A DNA stretch of 11,653 bases from positions 1 to 11,653 of the forward strand of contig DKEW01000083.1 in the NCBI GenBank assembly GCA_002452265.1. The letters are read 5' to 3'. The notes beneath the pieces were generated by a model. That model did no database searches, was not told the DNA's origin, and worked only from the letters and a program-made list of their open reading frames with translations. The DNA comes from Pelobacter sp. UBA6812. GTDB lineage: Bacteria; Desulfobacterota; Desulfuromonadia; Desulfuromonadales; Syntrophotaleaceae. How positions within the stretch are numbered: position 1 is the stretch's first letter; each line of letters begins with the position of its first letter. Shown in pieces: positions 1 to 5,820 of the stretch. Position numbers and translations under genes: made by a program.

Positions 1-1
1 G

Positions 2-385
2 GACGACGTCGACCGACTGCATGCCCATCTGCAACAAGAACTGGCCCGCCATGGCACCGGTATCGATGCCTTCTACCTGTGCCCGCACCACCCCAACTAC
101 GGCACGGGGGAGGGGGGAATCGACTGCGATTGTCGCAAGGGCAAGCCGGGGATGTTGCTACAGGCAGCGAAAGACTGGAATATCGACCTCTCAGCCTCCA
201 TCATGATCGGCGATAAGCGCGCCGATCTCGAAGCAGGTCGCGCCGCCGGCTGCTATACTATCCTGGTGCGTACAGGGTATGGCGACGAGGAGTTGCAAAA
301 GGGGGGCGAAGAAATGGCGGATGCTGTGGCGGATGATTTATCGGCTGCCGCCCGTTATGTTTTGAATGCGAAGAGTACAGGTTGA
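2..385 (+). CDS. gmhB: D-glycero-D-manno-heptose 1,7-bisphosphate 7-phosphatase GmhB, 3' part (5' end outside window)
   Basis: The open frame enters from the left edge and gives 127 residues up to a TGA at 383-385. GmhB removes the C7 phosphate of heptose 1,7-bisphosphate in the cytoplasm, a step in making ADP-heptose for the LPS inner core. Seen here: the zinc-binding insert typical of GmhB (YLCPHHP, then CDC about 15 residues later), the HAD lysine segment RKGKPGM, and the HAD metal-binding motif IGDKRADLEAG. The nucleophile DxD motif must lie upstream of the window. The C-terminus (ADDLSAAARYVL) is repeated in decayed form at 1872-1922, behind the AbiE genes. Total length would fit the usual 180-190 residues if about 60 are missing. 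The family call is firm because the zinc insert separates GmhB from other HAD phosphatases. Confidence 0.93.
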   Translation, partial: DDVDRLHAHLQQELARHGTGIDAFYLCPHHPNYGTGEGGIDCDCRKGKPGMLLQAAKDWNIDLSASIMIGDKRADLEAGRAAGCYTILVRTGYGDEELQKGGEEMADAVADDLSAAARYVLNAKSTG

Positions 386-421
386 ATTTGTTACGCCACG
401 GTGGTAAACATGAAGTGACGA

Positions 422-434
422 AAAGTGTTACTTT
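422..434. promoter_or_regulatory. Short inverted repeat, possible AbiEi operator
   Basis: AAAGT and ACTTT flank a 3-base spacer (GTT), a perfect 5-bp dyad just before the chosen AbiEi start at 449. A second imperfect dyad lies a little upstream (TGTTAC at 389-394 facing GTAAACA at 404-410, with CCACGGTGG at its centre). AbiEi antitoxins are known to repress their own operon by binding inverted repeats near the promoter, so the position fits. The arms are short and could arise by chance. Confidence 0.3.
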
Positions 435-448
435 ATGTGGACTATGTT

Positions 449-997
449 ATGCAGCCGATAAAACTACTCAGCCGAATTCTGGAAAACCTGGCCGGGGCGG
501 AGAATTATCTCTTTTCCCTGGATGATCTGCGTGGGGCGCTGCCGGAGTCCGAGTCCGGGGCGTTCAAGGCTTTGTTGAGTCGTGCGCAAAAGGCCGGCAT
601 GCTCACACGGGTCTGCAAAGGCATCTACCTTTATCCTCGTTTCGGGTACCCCGCGGGGCTTGTCCTGTTTCATGTCGCAGCGAAACTGCGGGCTGATACC
701 TTTAATTACCTGAGCCTTGAAACGGTGCTGAGCGATGCCGGGGTTATTTCCCAGATTCCGTTGAACTGGATTACCTTGATGTCATCCGGGCGCAGCCACA
801 TCGTGGATTGTGGAGATTTCGGGCATATCGAATTCATCCACACCAAGCGTAAACCGACCGAGGTAGCTGACCAGCTAAATTATGATCCTGACTGTCGTCT
901 CTGGCGGGCCTCCGTGTCATTAGCCCTGCTGGATATGAAGCTGACCCGCCGCAGCACCGAACTGGTGGATTGGAGCCTTGCCGATGAGCTTGTTTGA
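449..997 (+). CDS. abiEi: AbiEi-family type IV antitoxin / transcriptional regulator
   Basis: A protein of 182 residues from ATG 449; an in-frame GTG at 425 would add 8 residues but lies inside the dyad at 422-434, and neither start has a strong ribosome site. The N-terminal third (about residues 20-65, DDLRGALP to CKGIYLYPR) has the look of the winged-helix domain of AbiEi proteins, including the GIYLYPRFGYP turn. The rest is the C-terminal antitoxin domain, which in this family counters the AbiEii nucleotidyltransferase without forming a stable complex. The gene overlaps the next frame by 14 bases, the usual antitoxin-first arrangement of AbiE operons. Autoregulation is expected from the family. 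It sits between gmhB and tviB, which otherwise belong to envelope biosynthesis, so it is a likely insertion. The assignment leans on the partner gene as well as on the sequence. Confidence 0.8.
   Translation: MQPIKLLSRILENLAGAENYLFSLDDLRGALPESESGAFKALLSRAQKAGMLTRVCKGIYLYPRFGYPAGLVLFHVAAKLRADTFNYLSLETVLSDAGVISQIPLNWITLMSSGRSHIVDCGDFGHIEFIHTKRKPTEVADQLNYDPDCRLWRASVSLALLDMKLTRRSTELVDWSLADELV
972..975 (+). promoter_or_regulatory. Ribosome binding site that fixes the AbiEii start
   Basis: GGAG lies 8 bases before ATG 984, inside the end of the antitoxin frame. It favours ATG 984 over the in-frame TTG at 978, which would be only 2 bases from it. Toxin translation is probably coupled to that of the antitoxin. 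Confidence 0.6.
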
Positions 998-1868
998 TCA
1001 ATTGGTCGACGAAGCGATACGCAACTTGCCCCAATTTGCGCCCTTGCGGGTCGTGGTGGAAAAAGAGTTGCTTCATCATGACATTTTGCGTGAGATGAGT
1101 CGGGCCGGGTTCCTGCATAAGTTAACGTTTATTGACGGTACTTGCTTGCGTGCCTGCTATGGTTCCCCGCGTTTAAGTGAAGATCTGGATTTTACCGGCG
1201 GCGCTGATTTTGCCAAAGACGCCTTGCTAGAGCTCGGCGCCGTACTGGTGGAACGACTCATGGCCAAATACGAGTTGCCGGTGGCTGTCAGCGACCCGGT
1301 TCGCGAAGAGGGGAATGTCGATACCTGGAAACTGCGCATGGTGACGCGTCCTGATCGCAAGCATCTGCCGGCCCAGCGAATCAATATCGACATCTGTGCG
1401 CTGCCCAGCCATGACCGGCGGCCCATGATGCTGCGTAATCACTACGGAGTCGACATGGGAACCTCCGGTCTGATTTTGCAGGCCCAAAGCCGTGAGGAGA
1501 TTTTTGCCGACAAGATCGTCGCCTTCGCCCTGCGGCCCAACCGCCTTAAAAATCGTGATCTGTGGGATATTGTCTGGCTGCATCAGCAGGGAGTCACTCT
1601 GCAGCAAGAACTGGTATGGCAAAAGATTGCCGATCGTCAACTGGAACGGCGCGATTTTCTGGACAAACTGCAACAGCGTCTAGTGTTCCTGCAGTCTGAA
1701 CCATCCTGTCAAAAATATTTTCTGGGTGAAATGAAACGGTTTCTGCCGCCGACTGTTGTTTCGGAAACATTGGCGCAAGAGGCGTTCTGGGTTGTTTTGG
1801 TGGACGTGGTGTCCACTGAATGCAAAAGAGTGGGGCGAGCCATGGGGGTGTCGGTGGATGGAGGCTGA
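984..1868 (+). CDS. abiEii: AbiEii-family type IV toxin, nucleotidyltransferase
   Basis: A protein of 294 residues from ATG 984, overlapping the antitoxin gene. AbiEii toxins are DNA-polymerase-beta-like nucleotidyltransferases that stop growth, giving abortive phage infection; related toxins transfer nucleotides to tRNA. Motifs seen: FIDGTCLRACYG (motif I, Gly52-Thr53), RLSEDLDF with the metal-binding pair Asp67 and Asp69 (motif II), and the family's EEIFADKIVAFALRP and NRDLWDI segments with Lys177, Asp192 and Asp195 (motifs III and IV). All key residues appear intact, so it should be active. The last 15 or so residues run into sequence resembling the end of gmhB, so the native C-terminus may have been altered. 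The stop at 1866-1868 is followed in the same frame by the gmhB-tail remnant. Confidence 0.87.
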   Translation: MSLFDQLVDEAIRNLPQFAPLRVVVEKELLHHDILREMSRAGFLHKLTFIDGTCLRACYGSPRLSEDLDFTGGADFAKDALLELGAVLVERLMAKYELPVAVSDPVREEGNVDTWKLRMVTRPDRKHLPAQRINIDICALPSHDRRPMMLRNHYGVDMGTSGLILQAQSREEIFADKIVAFALRPNRLKNRDLWDIVWLHQQGVTLQQELVWQKIADRQLERRDFLDKLQQRLVFLQSEPSCQKYFLGEMKRFLPPTVVSETLAQEAFWVVLVDVVSTECKRVGRAMGVSVDGG

Positions 1869-1871
1869 TTT

Positions 1872-1922
1872 TTGGCGGAAGATCTGTTGGCTGCCGCTCG
1901 CTATGTCTTGGCGCGGAGATAG
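1872..1922 (+). pseudogene. Remnant of a second gmhB 3' end
   Basis: Read from 1872 the codons give LAEDLLAAARYVLARR and then a TAG, matching the end of the intact GmhB (VADDLSAAARYVLNAK). At DNA level 1874-1910 matches 328-364 at 30 of 37 bases without gaps. Within the shared AAARYVL stretch every difference is synonymous, which indicates descent from a functional gmhB end rather than chance. No start codon context or upstream gmhB sequence of comparable quality is visible; weak similarity may reach back to about 1820. The remnant lies between the toxin stop and the dehydrogenase ribosome site, and marks the right edge of the inserted AbiE module. Confidence 0.7.
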
Positions 1923-1951
1923 TGCGGTGTGAAGCCTGAGGAGGATAAGTC

Positions 1952-3268
1952 ATGGTCACTTTTGAAGCGATTAGATCAAGCAGGGCCCGTATTGCCATTA
2001 TCGGCCTGGGCTATGTTGGTTTGCCTCTGGCAGCGGCTTTTGGAAGGGCCGTTGAGGTTCTAGGGTTCGACATCAGTGCAAAGAAGATTGCGGAACTTAA
2101 ACAAGGACGGGATTTGACCGGAGAGATGTCGGCCGCCGATTTGGCTGCCACCAGAATCGACTACACCCTGGATGCCGCCCGCCTGCGCGAGGCGCAATTT
2201 TTTATCGTCACCGTTCCCACCCCCATCGACAGCCACAACTCTCCGGATCTCACCCCCGTCATCGCCGCCAGTCGCACTATCGGTCAAAACCTCAGCCCTG
2301 GCTCTATAATCGTTTATGAGTCAACGGTTTACCCCGGGGTGACCGAGGATGTCTGCGTCCCCATCCTTGAAAAAGAATCGGGCCTCAGGTGCGGTGTCGA
2401 TTTTAAGGTCGGCTATTCTCCCGAGCGCATCAATCCCGGCGATAAGGTTCACACCATTGATAAAATCACCAAAGTCGTCTCAGGTCAGGACGAGGAAACT
2501 CTGGAAACGGTGGCCAGGGTCTACGAAATGGTGGTGCAGGCGGGCGTCCATCGGGCCCCGTCAATCAAAGTCGCCGAGGCAGCCAAGGTCATCGAAAATA
2601 CCCAGCGTGATCTGAATATCGCCCTCATGAACGAGTTGGCGATTATTTTCAACAAGATGGGAATCTCCACGCGGGATGTGCTGGAAGCAGCCGGCACCAA
2701 GTGGAATTTTTTGAAATTCACTCCCGGCCTGGTCGGCGGGCACTGTATCGGGGTCGACCCGTACTATCTGACGTTCAAAGCGGAAGAAATCGGCTACAAC
2801 CCTCAGGTGATTCTCGCCGGTCGCCGCATTAACGACAGCATGGGCAAATATGTGGCCGAGATGACCGTCAAAAAGCTGATACAGGCCGACAAGGCGGTCA
2901 AGGGCTGCCGTGTGCTCGTGTTGGGATTGACCTTCAAGGAGAACGTTCCGGATATTCGAAACAGCAAAGTTGTTGACGTTGTTAACGAACTGCTGGAATA
3001 CGGAATCGATGTTCTCGTCCATGATCCAGTGGCCTCCCCGGAAGAAGCGAAGCATGAATATGGCATTGAACTTGCTGACCTGGAAACTGTCGGCGCAGTC
3101 GATGCTGTAATTTTGGCTGTTGTCCATGACGCCTACCGTCAACGCTTCACCCCGGCTGTTCTCAAGGGGCTCTGCGGCGACGAAGGCTGCGGCGTGGTGG
3201 TGGATGTGAAATCGTTATTGGCGCGGGAGGCCGTTGAGGAGGAGGGGTTGCAGTATTGGAGTCTATGA
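1952..3268 (+). CDS. tviB: UDP-N-acetylhexosamine 6-dehydrogenase, TviB/WbpO type
   Basis: A cytoplasmic NAD-dependent enzyme of 438 residues that oxidises C6 of a UDP-N-acetylhexosamine (UDP-GlcNAc or UDP-GalNAc) to the uronic acid, a precursor for capsule or O-antigen. Seen: the N-terminal Rossmann motif GLGYVG at residues 18-23, VPTPI near 88-92, YESTVYPG, GYSPERINPGD, the helix KVAEAAKVIENTQRDLNIA, the catalytic Cys265 in GGHCIGVDPYYL, and the C-terminal FKENVPDIRNS segment of the UDP-binding domain. These details match TviB/VipA and WbpO more closely than glucose dehydrogenases. A strong GAGGAGG site 6-7 bases upstream fixes the start. A C4 epimerase partner such as TviC is not in the window, so the exact product cannot be told. 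The gene stands apart from the Wzz gene by about 300 bases and may once have followed gmhB directly. Confidence 0.9.
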   Translation: MVTFEAIRSSRARIAIIGLGYVGLPLAAAFGRAVEVLGFDISAKKIAELKQGRDLTGEMSAADLAATRIDYTLDAARLREAQFFIVTVPTPIDSHNSPDLTPVIAASRTIGQNLSPGSIIVYESTVYPGVTEDVCVPILEKESGLRCGVDFKVGYSPERINPGDKVHTIDKITKVVSGQDEETLETVARVYEMVVQAGVHRAPSIKVAEAAKVIENTQRDLNIALMNELAIIFNKMGISTRDVLEAAGTKWNFLKFTPGLVGGHCIGVDPYYLTFKAEEIGYNPQVILAGRRINDSMGKYVAEMTVKKLIQADKAVKGCRVLVLGLTFKENVPDIRNSKVVDVVNELLEYGIDVLVHDPVASPEEAKHEYGIELADLETVGAVDAVILAVVHDAYRQRFTPAVLKGLCGDEGCGVVVDVKSLLAREAVEEEGLQYWSL

Positions 3269-3450
3269 TATGTTGATACCGTTTTCTGTTCAGCCTGCCC
3301 CGTTTTGCCATTGAAGAGAGCAGCCGTTGTCTCCATGCCTGCAAAAGGTCCACATTTTTTTGAAGAAAAAGCGCCAAAAGCCACCTTGTCTAAGTCCCTG
3401 TAAATGTAGAATTAAAATGTTCGGCAACAAGCCGTAGAATAAGAAAAAGT

Positions 3451-3467
3451 ATTTCCTATCAGGAAAT
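3451..3467. repeat. Perfect 7-bp inverted repeat upstream of the wzz promoter
   Basis: ATTTCCT and AGGAAAT are exact reverse complements around a 3-base centre ATC. The dyad ends 6 bases before the proposed -35 element at 3474, a usual place for an activator site or an operator. As a hairpin it would be A+T-rich and separated from the T-run at 3481-3488 by 13 bases, so a terminator role is less likely. The binding protein is unknown. Confidence 0.5.
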
Positions 3468-3473
3468 CCCCGA

Positions 3474-3501
3474 TTGCATCTTTTTTTTCAATCCTTATAA
3501 T
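3474..3501 (+). promoter_or_regulatory. Sigma70-like promoter for wzz and possibly the whole pse operon
   Basis: A perfect -10 hexamer TATAAT (3496-3501) stands 16 bases after TTGCAT (3474-3479), a half-matching -35. The spacer contains a run of eight T. It is the best promoter candidate in the window and points to the Wzz gene at 3570, after which all genes run in the same direction with short gaps or overlaps. Confidence 0.55.
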
Positions 3502-3558
3502 ACGCGGTTGGTTTGAGATGCGGTCGGTCCCGCGTGAAGGCCGAGAGACTGAATTTTT

Positions 3559-3562
3559 GGAG
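3559..3562 (+). promoter_or_regulatory. Ribosome binding site that fixes the Wzz start
   Basis: GGAG lies 7 bases before ATG 3570. The frame is open further upstream to a TTG at 3513, but those 19 residues are basic and unlike the family. The site makes 3570 the preferred start. Confidence 0.6.
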
Positions 3563-3569
3563 AATTTCT

Positions 3570-4763
3570 ATGCAAGAAATGCATGACGACGAAATTGATT
3601 TGATTGATATTCTGCGGGTTTTGTGGCAGCGCAAGGTGATGATTATTCTCGTTTCTTTGCTATTTGTCCTGGGAGGTGTGGCCTTTGCTTTGCTGCTGCC
3701 TAAAAAATATGAATATACCTCGACCATCGAGATAGGCAAGAACCTGGTGGAGGGAAGCCAAGGGTTGACTGTGGTCCCCCTGCAGGATGTCCAGACAGTG
3801 GTGGCCAAGCTGGAAGAAGGGTATATCCCCATCGAGTTGAACAGGGCCTTTCAAGAAACCCAGCAGGATGACCTTGAAGTGAATGTCAAGGCACCGAAAG
3901 ACAGTCAGCTTCTGCTTTTGAAGAGCAAGGCTGCTAAAATTGATGAACCACGGGTCACGGTAATACAACAGAAGATAGTTGATCGCCTTCTAGACGATCA
4001 TGAGCAAATTATCAATGCCACCCGACAAAAATATATGGCTCTGGAGGAAATACAGAGACTGGAACTGAAAAGACTGGAGGACCCCAAGGTTTTCGCGGTT
4101 CGAGAAAACGAGCTTAAGGCGCAGTGGGAGCAATCGAAACGGGCAATGGCGGATAACAAAGATGCCTTGACTCTTTTAAAGTCCCGGTTAGCAAGAATCG
4201 AGGAGACTAAGAAACTCCTTCAAGAACAGATTCAAGAGGTTAAAAGTACTTTGGCTGTGGCTCACAAAAACCGAGAGGCGGCTGTCAGCGAGGTTACCGA
4301 CGAGGCCAGGGCGATGACACTCCTGATGATCGGTAATCAAATTGAAGAAAATCGAACCCGTTTGGCACGGTTGGAAGAGCGGCTTTATATTGAATTGGAG
4401 AATGAACGGCAGTCTATTGAAAAACAGATGGCGGACAACAGTCGTGAAGCAGAGCGCCGCCGGAGTGTGGTGGATGAAATCAAGGGGCAGCTCGATAAAC
4501 TTTACGTCGACCATGAGCGGGAGCAAAGCCTACAGAAACAAAAGATTGCCGAAATAGGAAGCCGGCTTAGTAATTTGAGGCCAACTCAGGCCATGTCGGT
4601 GGCTGTTTCTTCCATTAAACCGGTTGGGCCTCGCAGAGCCCTTGTTGTAGTGTTGGCCGGTGCTGTCGGATTATTTGGAGCGATAATCCTGGCCTTTTTG
4701 ATGGAGGCAATCAAAAGGGCTGGAGGGATAAGAGGAAAACGTGATCACGCTGTATCGGCGTGA
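3570..4763 (+). CDS. wzz: Wzz/PCP-family polysaccharide chain-length determinant
   Basis: An inner-membrane protein of 397 residues expected to set the modal length of a Wzx/Wzy-made polysaccharide, acting as an oligomer with most of its mass in the periplasm. The N-terminus has the acidic DDEIDLIDILRVLWQRK segment typical of Wzz domains, then a membrane helix at about 23-44 ending in LLLPKKYEYTST, where the periplasmic beta-alpha part begins. Residues from about 140 to 335 are rich in Glu, Lys, Arg, Gln and Leu with heptad character, a long coiled coil. The Pro-containing stretch SIKPVGPRRA precedes the second membrane helix (about 356-380), as in this family. There is no C-terminal tyrosine-kinase domain. 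It has its own promoter upstream and ends 44 bases before pseB. The family is clear; assignment to O-antigen versus capsule is not. Confidence 0.82.
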   Translation: MQEMHDDEIDLIDILRVLWQRKVMIILVSLLFVLGGVAFALLLPKKYEYTSTIEIGKNLVEGSQGLTVVPLQDVQTVVAKLEEGYIPIELNRAFQETQQDDLEVNVKAPKDSQLLLLKSKAAKIDEPRVTVIQQKIVDRLLDDHEQIINATRQKYMALEEIQRLELKRLEDPKVFAVRENELKAQWEQSKRAMADNKDALTLLKSRLARIEETKKLLQEQIQEVKSTLAVAHKNREAAVSEVTDEARAMTLLMIGNQIEENRTRLARLEERLYIELENERQSIEKQMADNSREAERRRSVVDEIKGQLDKLYVDHEREQSLQKQKIAEIGSRLSNLRPTQAMSVAVSSIKPVGPRRALVVVLAGAVGLFGAIILAFLMEAIKRAGGIRGKRDHAVSA

Positions 4764-4788
4764 AAGTCAAAGTAACCAGCATTATAAA
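4760..4788 (+). promoter_or_regulatory. Possible internal promoter before pseB
   Basis: GTGAAA (4760-4765, four of six to the -35 consensus) and TATAAA (4783-4788, five of six to the -10) are spaced by 17 bases, in an A+T-rich gap between the Wzz stop and pseB. The leader would be very short, with initiation near 4795 inside or just before the ribosome site. It could give the pse genes expression independent of wzz, but A+T-rich gaps often contain such matches. Confidence 0.25.
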
Positions 4789-4807
4789 TATATTGAAAGG
4801 CGTAGCA

Positions 4808-5818
4808 ATGCTTAAAGGCAAATCAATTCTTATTACGGGTGGCACGGGTTCGTTTGGCAAAAAATTCACGGAAATCATTCTTACCAGGTATCCAGAAATT
4901 GAACGGGTGGTTGTTTTTTCACGAGACGAGCTTAAACAGTTTGAAATGGCTCAGGAATTCCCAGCAAGCCAATATCCTCAAATCCGTTATTTCATAGGGG
5001 ATGTTCGGGATGGCGCACGTCTGACGCGTGCTATGGAGGGAATCGATATCGTGGTTCATGCCGCTGCTCTCAAGCAGGTGCCCGCGGCTGAATACAACCC
5101 TTTTGAATGCATCAAGACCAATATCATGGGTGCGCAAAATGTCATCGAGGCATGTTTATCCAGTCAGGTGAAACAAGTCGTTGCTTTGAGTACTGACAAA
5201 GCGGCGGCTCCTATCAACCTCTATGGCGCTACAAAACTTTGCTCTGATAAACTGTTCGTCGCTGCCAATAATATGAAAGGAAAGCGCGACCTTAAATTCT
5301 CGGTTGTACGGTATGGTAATGTCATGGGCAGCCGAGGTAGCGTTATTCCTTTTTTTATGAGCAAGCGCAATGACGGTCTTATCCCGATAACAGACGAGCG
5401 CATGACGCGTTTTAACATCACTCTCGAAGATGGTGTCAAACTTGTCTTAAATGCATTGGAAGTCATGTGGGGTGGCGAGATTTTTGTGCCGAAAATCCCA
5501 AGCTATCGCATTACCGATGTGGCCCAGGCGGTCGCACCTGACTGCAAAACCGAAATTGTCGGCATTCGTCCTGGCGAAAAACTTCACGAGGAAATGGTGA
5601 CCATGACCGATGCGCTCAATACGGTGGAGATGAAGGATTATTTTGTTATTTTGCCTTCCACACCTCTTTGGGATGTTGAAGCATTCATGGCCGAATTCAA
5701 TGGCTCCATATGCTCTGAAGGTTTTTGTTATAACAGTGGTAGCAACAGCCAATGGCTGTCCGTTGAGGAGTTGAGAAAATTGATTGTCTCCCACGTTGAT
5801 GCCAACTTCACGGTCTGA
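4808..5818 (+). CDS. pseB: UDP-N-acetylglucosamine 4,6-dehydratase (inverting) PseB
   Basis: First enzyme of CMP-pseudaminic acid synthesis: it converts UDP-GlcNAc to UDP-2-acetamido-2,6-dideoxy-beta-L-arabino-hexos-4-ulose using bound NADP. The chosen start gives 336 residues, the usual family length, beginning MLKGKSILITGG with AAGG 7 bases upstream; a GTG at 4760 would add 16 atypical residues and overlap the Wzz stop. Seen: nucleotide motif GGTGSFG (Gly11, Gly14, Gly17), SRDELKQFEM, GDVRD, the inverting-dehydratase active site STDKAAAPINLYGATK with Asp130, Lys131 and Tyr139 in the spacing known for PseB/FlaA1, then CSDKLF, RYGNVMGSRGSVIPFF and RPGEKLHEEMV. The DK pair distinguishes it from retaining dehydratases such as PglF. 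It is followed after 2 bases by the flippase gene rather than directly by pseC. Confidence 0.95.
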   Translation: MLKGKSILITGGTGSFGKKFTEIILTRYPEIERVVVFSRDELKQFEMAQEFPASQYPQIRYFIGDVRDGARLTRAMEGIDIVVHAAALKQVPAAEYNPFECIKTNIMGAQNVIEACLSSQVKQVVALSTDKAAAPINLYGATKLCSDKLFVAANNMKGKRDLKFSVVRYGNVMGSRGSVIPFFMSKRNDGLIPITDERMTRFNITLEDGVKLVLNALEVMWGGEIFVPKIPSYRITDVAQAVAPDCKTEIVGIRPGEKLHEEMVTMTDALNTVEMKDYFVILPSTPLWDVEAFMAEFNGSICSEGFCYNSGSNSQWLSVEELRKLIVSHVDANFTV

Positions 5819-5820
5819 TT

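Larger units (their letters stand above)
3269..3569. other. Non-coding gap before the Wzz gene
   Basis: About 300 bases with no credible gene on either strand. Most is A+T-rich and low in complexity. It holds a small hairpin (CGGC and GCCG around AACAA, 3422-3434), a perfect dyad at 3451-3467, and a promoter at 3474-3501, listed separately. No convincing GC-rich hairpin with a following T-run marks the end of the dehydrogenase transcript. The start of the next transcript is expected near 3508, giving a leader of roughly 60 bases. Confidence 0.6.

Noticed and set aside
2561..3142. Long open frame on the minus strand (193 codons) within the dehydrogenase gene
   Set aside because: It lies wholly opposite tviB, its product resembles no family, and the opposite strand is fully explained by conserved motifs.
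3451..3488. Dyad plus T-run as a Rho-independent terminator for the dehydrogenase gene
   Set aside because: The stem is A+T-rich and the T-run starts 13 bases after it and overlaps the promoter spacer, so it does not have terminator geometry.
3269..3495. Cyclic-di-GMP (GEMM) riboswitch before wzz
   Set aside because: The conserved core elements of that class could not be found in the gap, and most of it lies upstream of the likely transcript start.
3513..3569. Upstream extension of the Wzz frame from a TTG
   Set aside because: It lacks a ribosome site, begins within the expected transcript start region of the TATAAT promoter, and adds a basic stretch foreign to the family; ATG 3570 has GGAG ahead.
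4760..4807. Upstream extension of pseB from a GTG overlapping the Wzz stop
   Set aside because: PseB proteins normally start right at the MLKGKSILITGG position, and AAGG precedes ATG 4808.
5334..5342. GAGGTAGCG resembling the RfaH ops element (also at 9725-9733)
   Set aside because: Both occurrences are inside conserved coding sequence of pseB and pseG, not in a leader, and match the element only in part.
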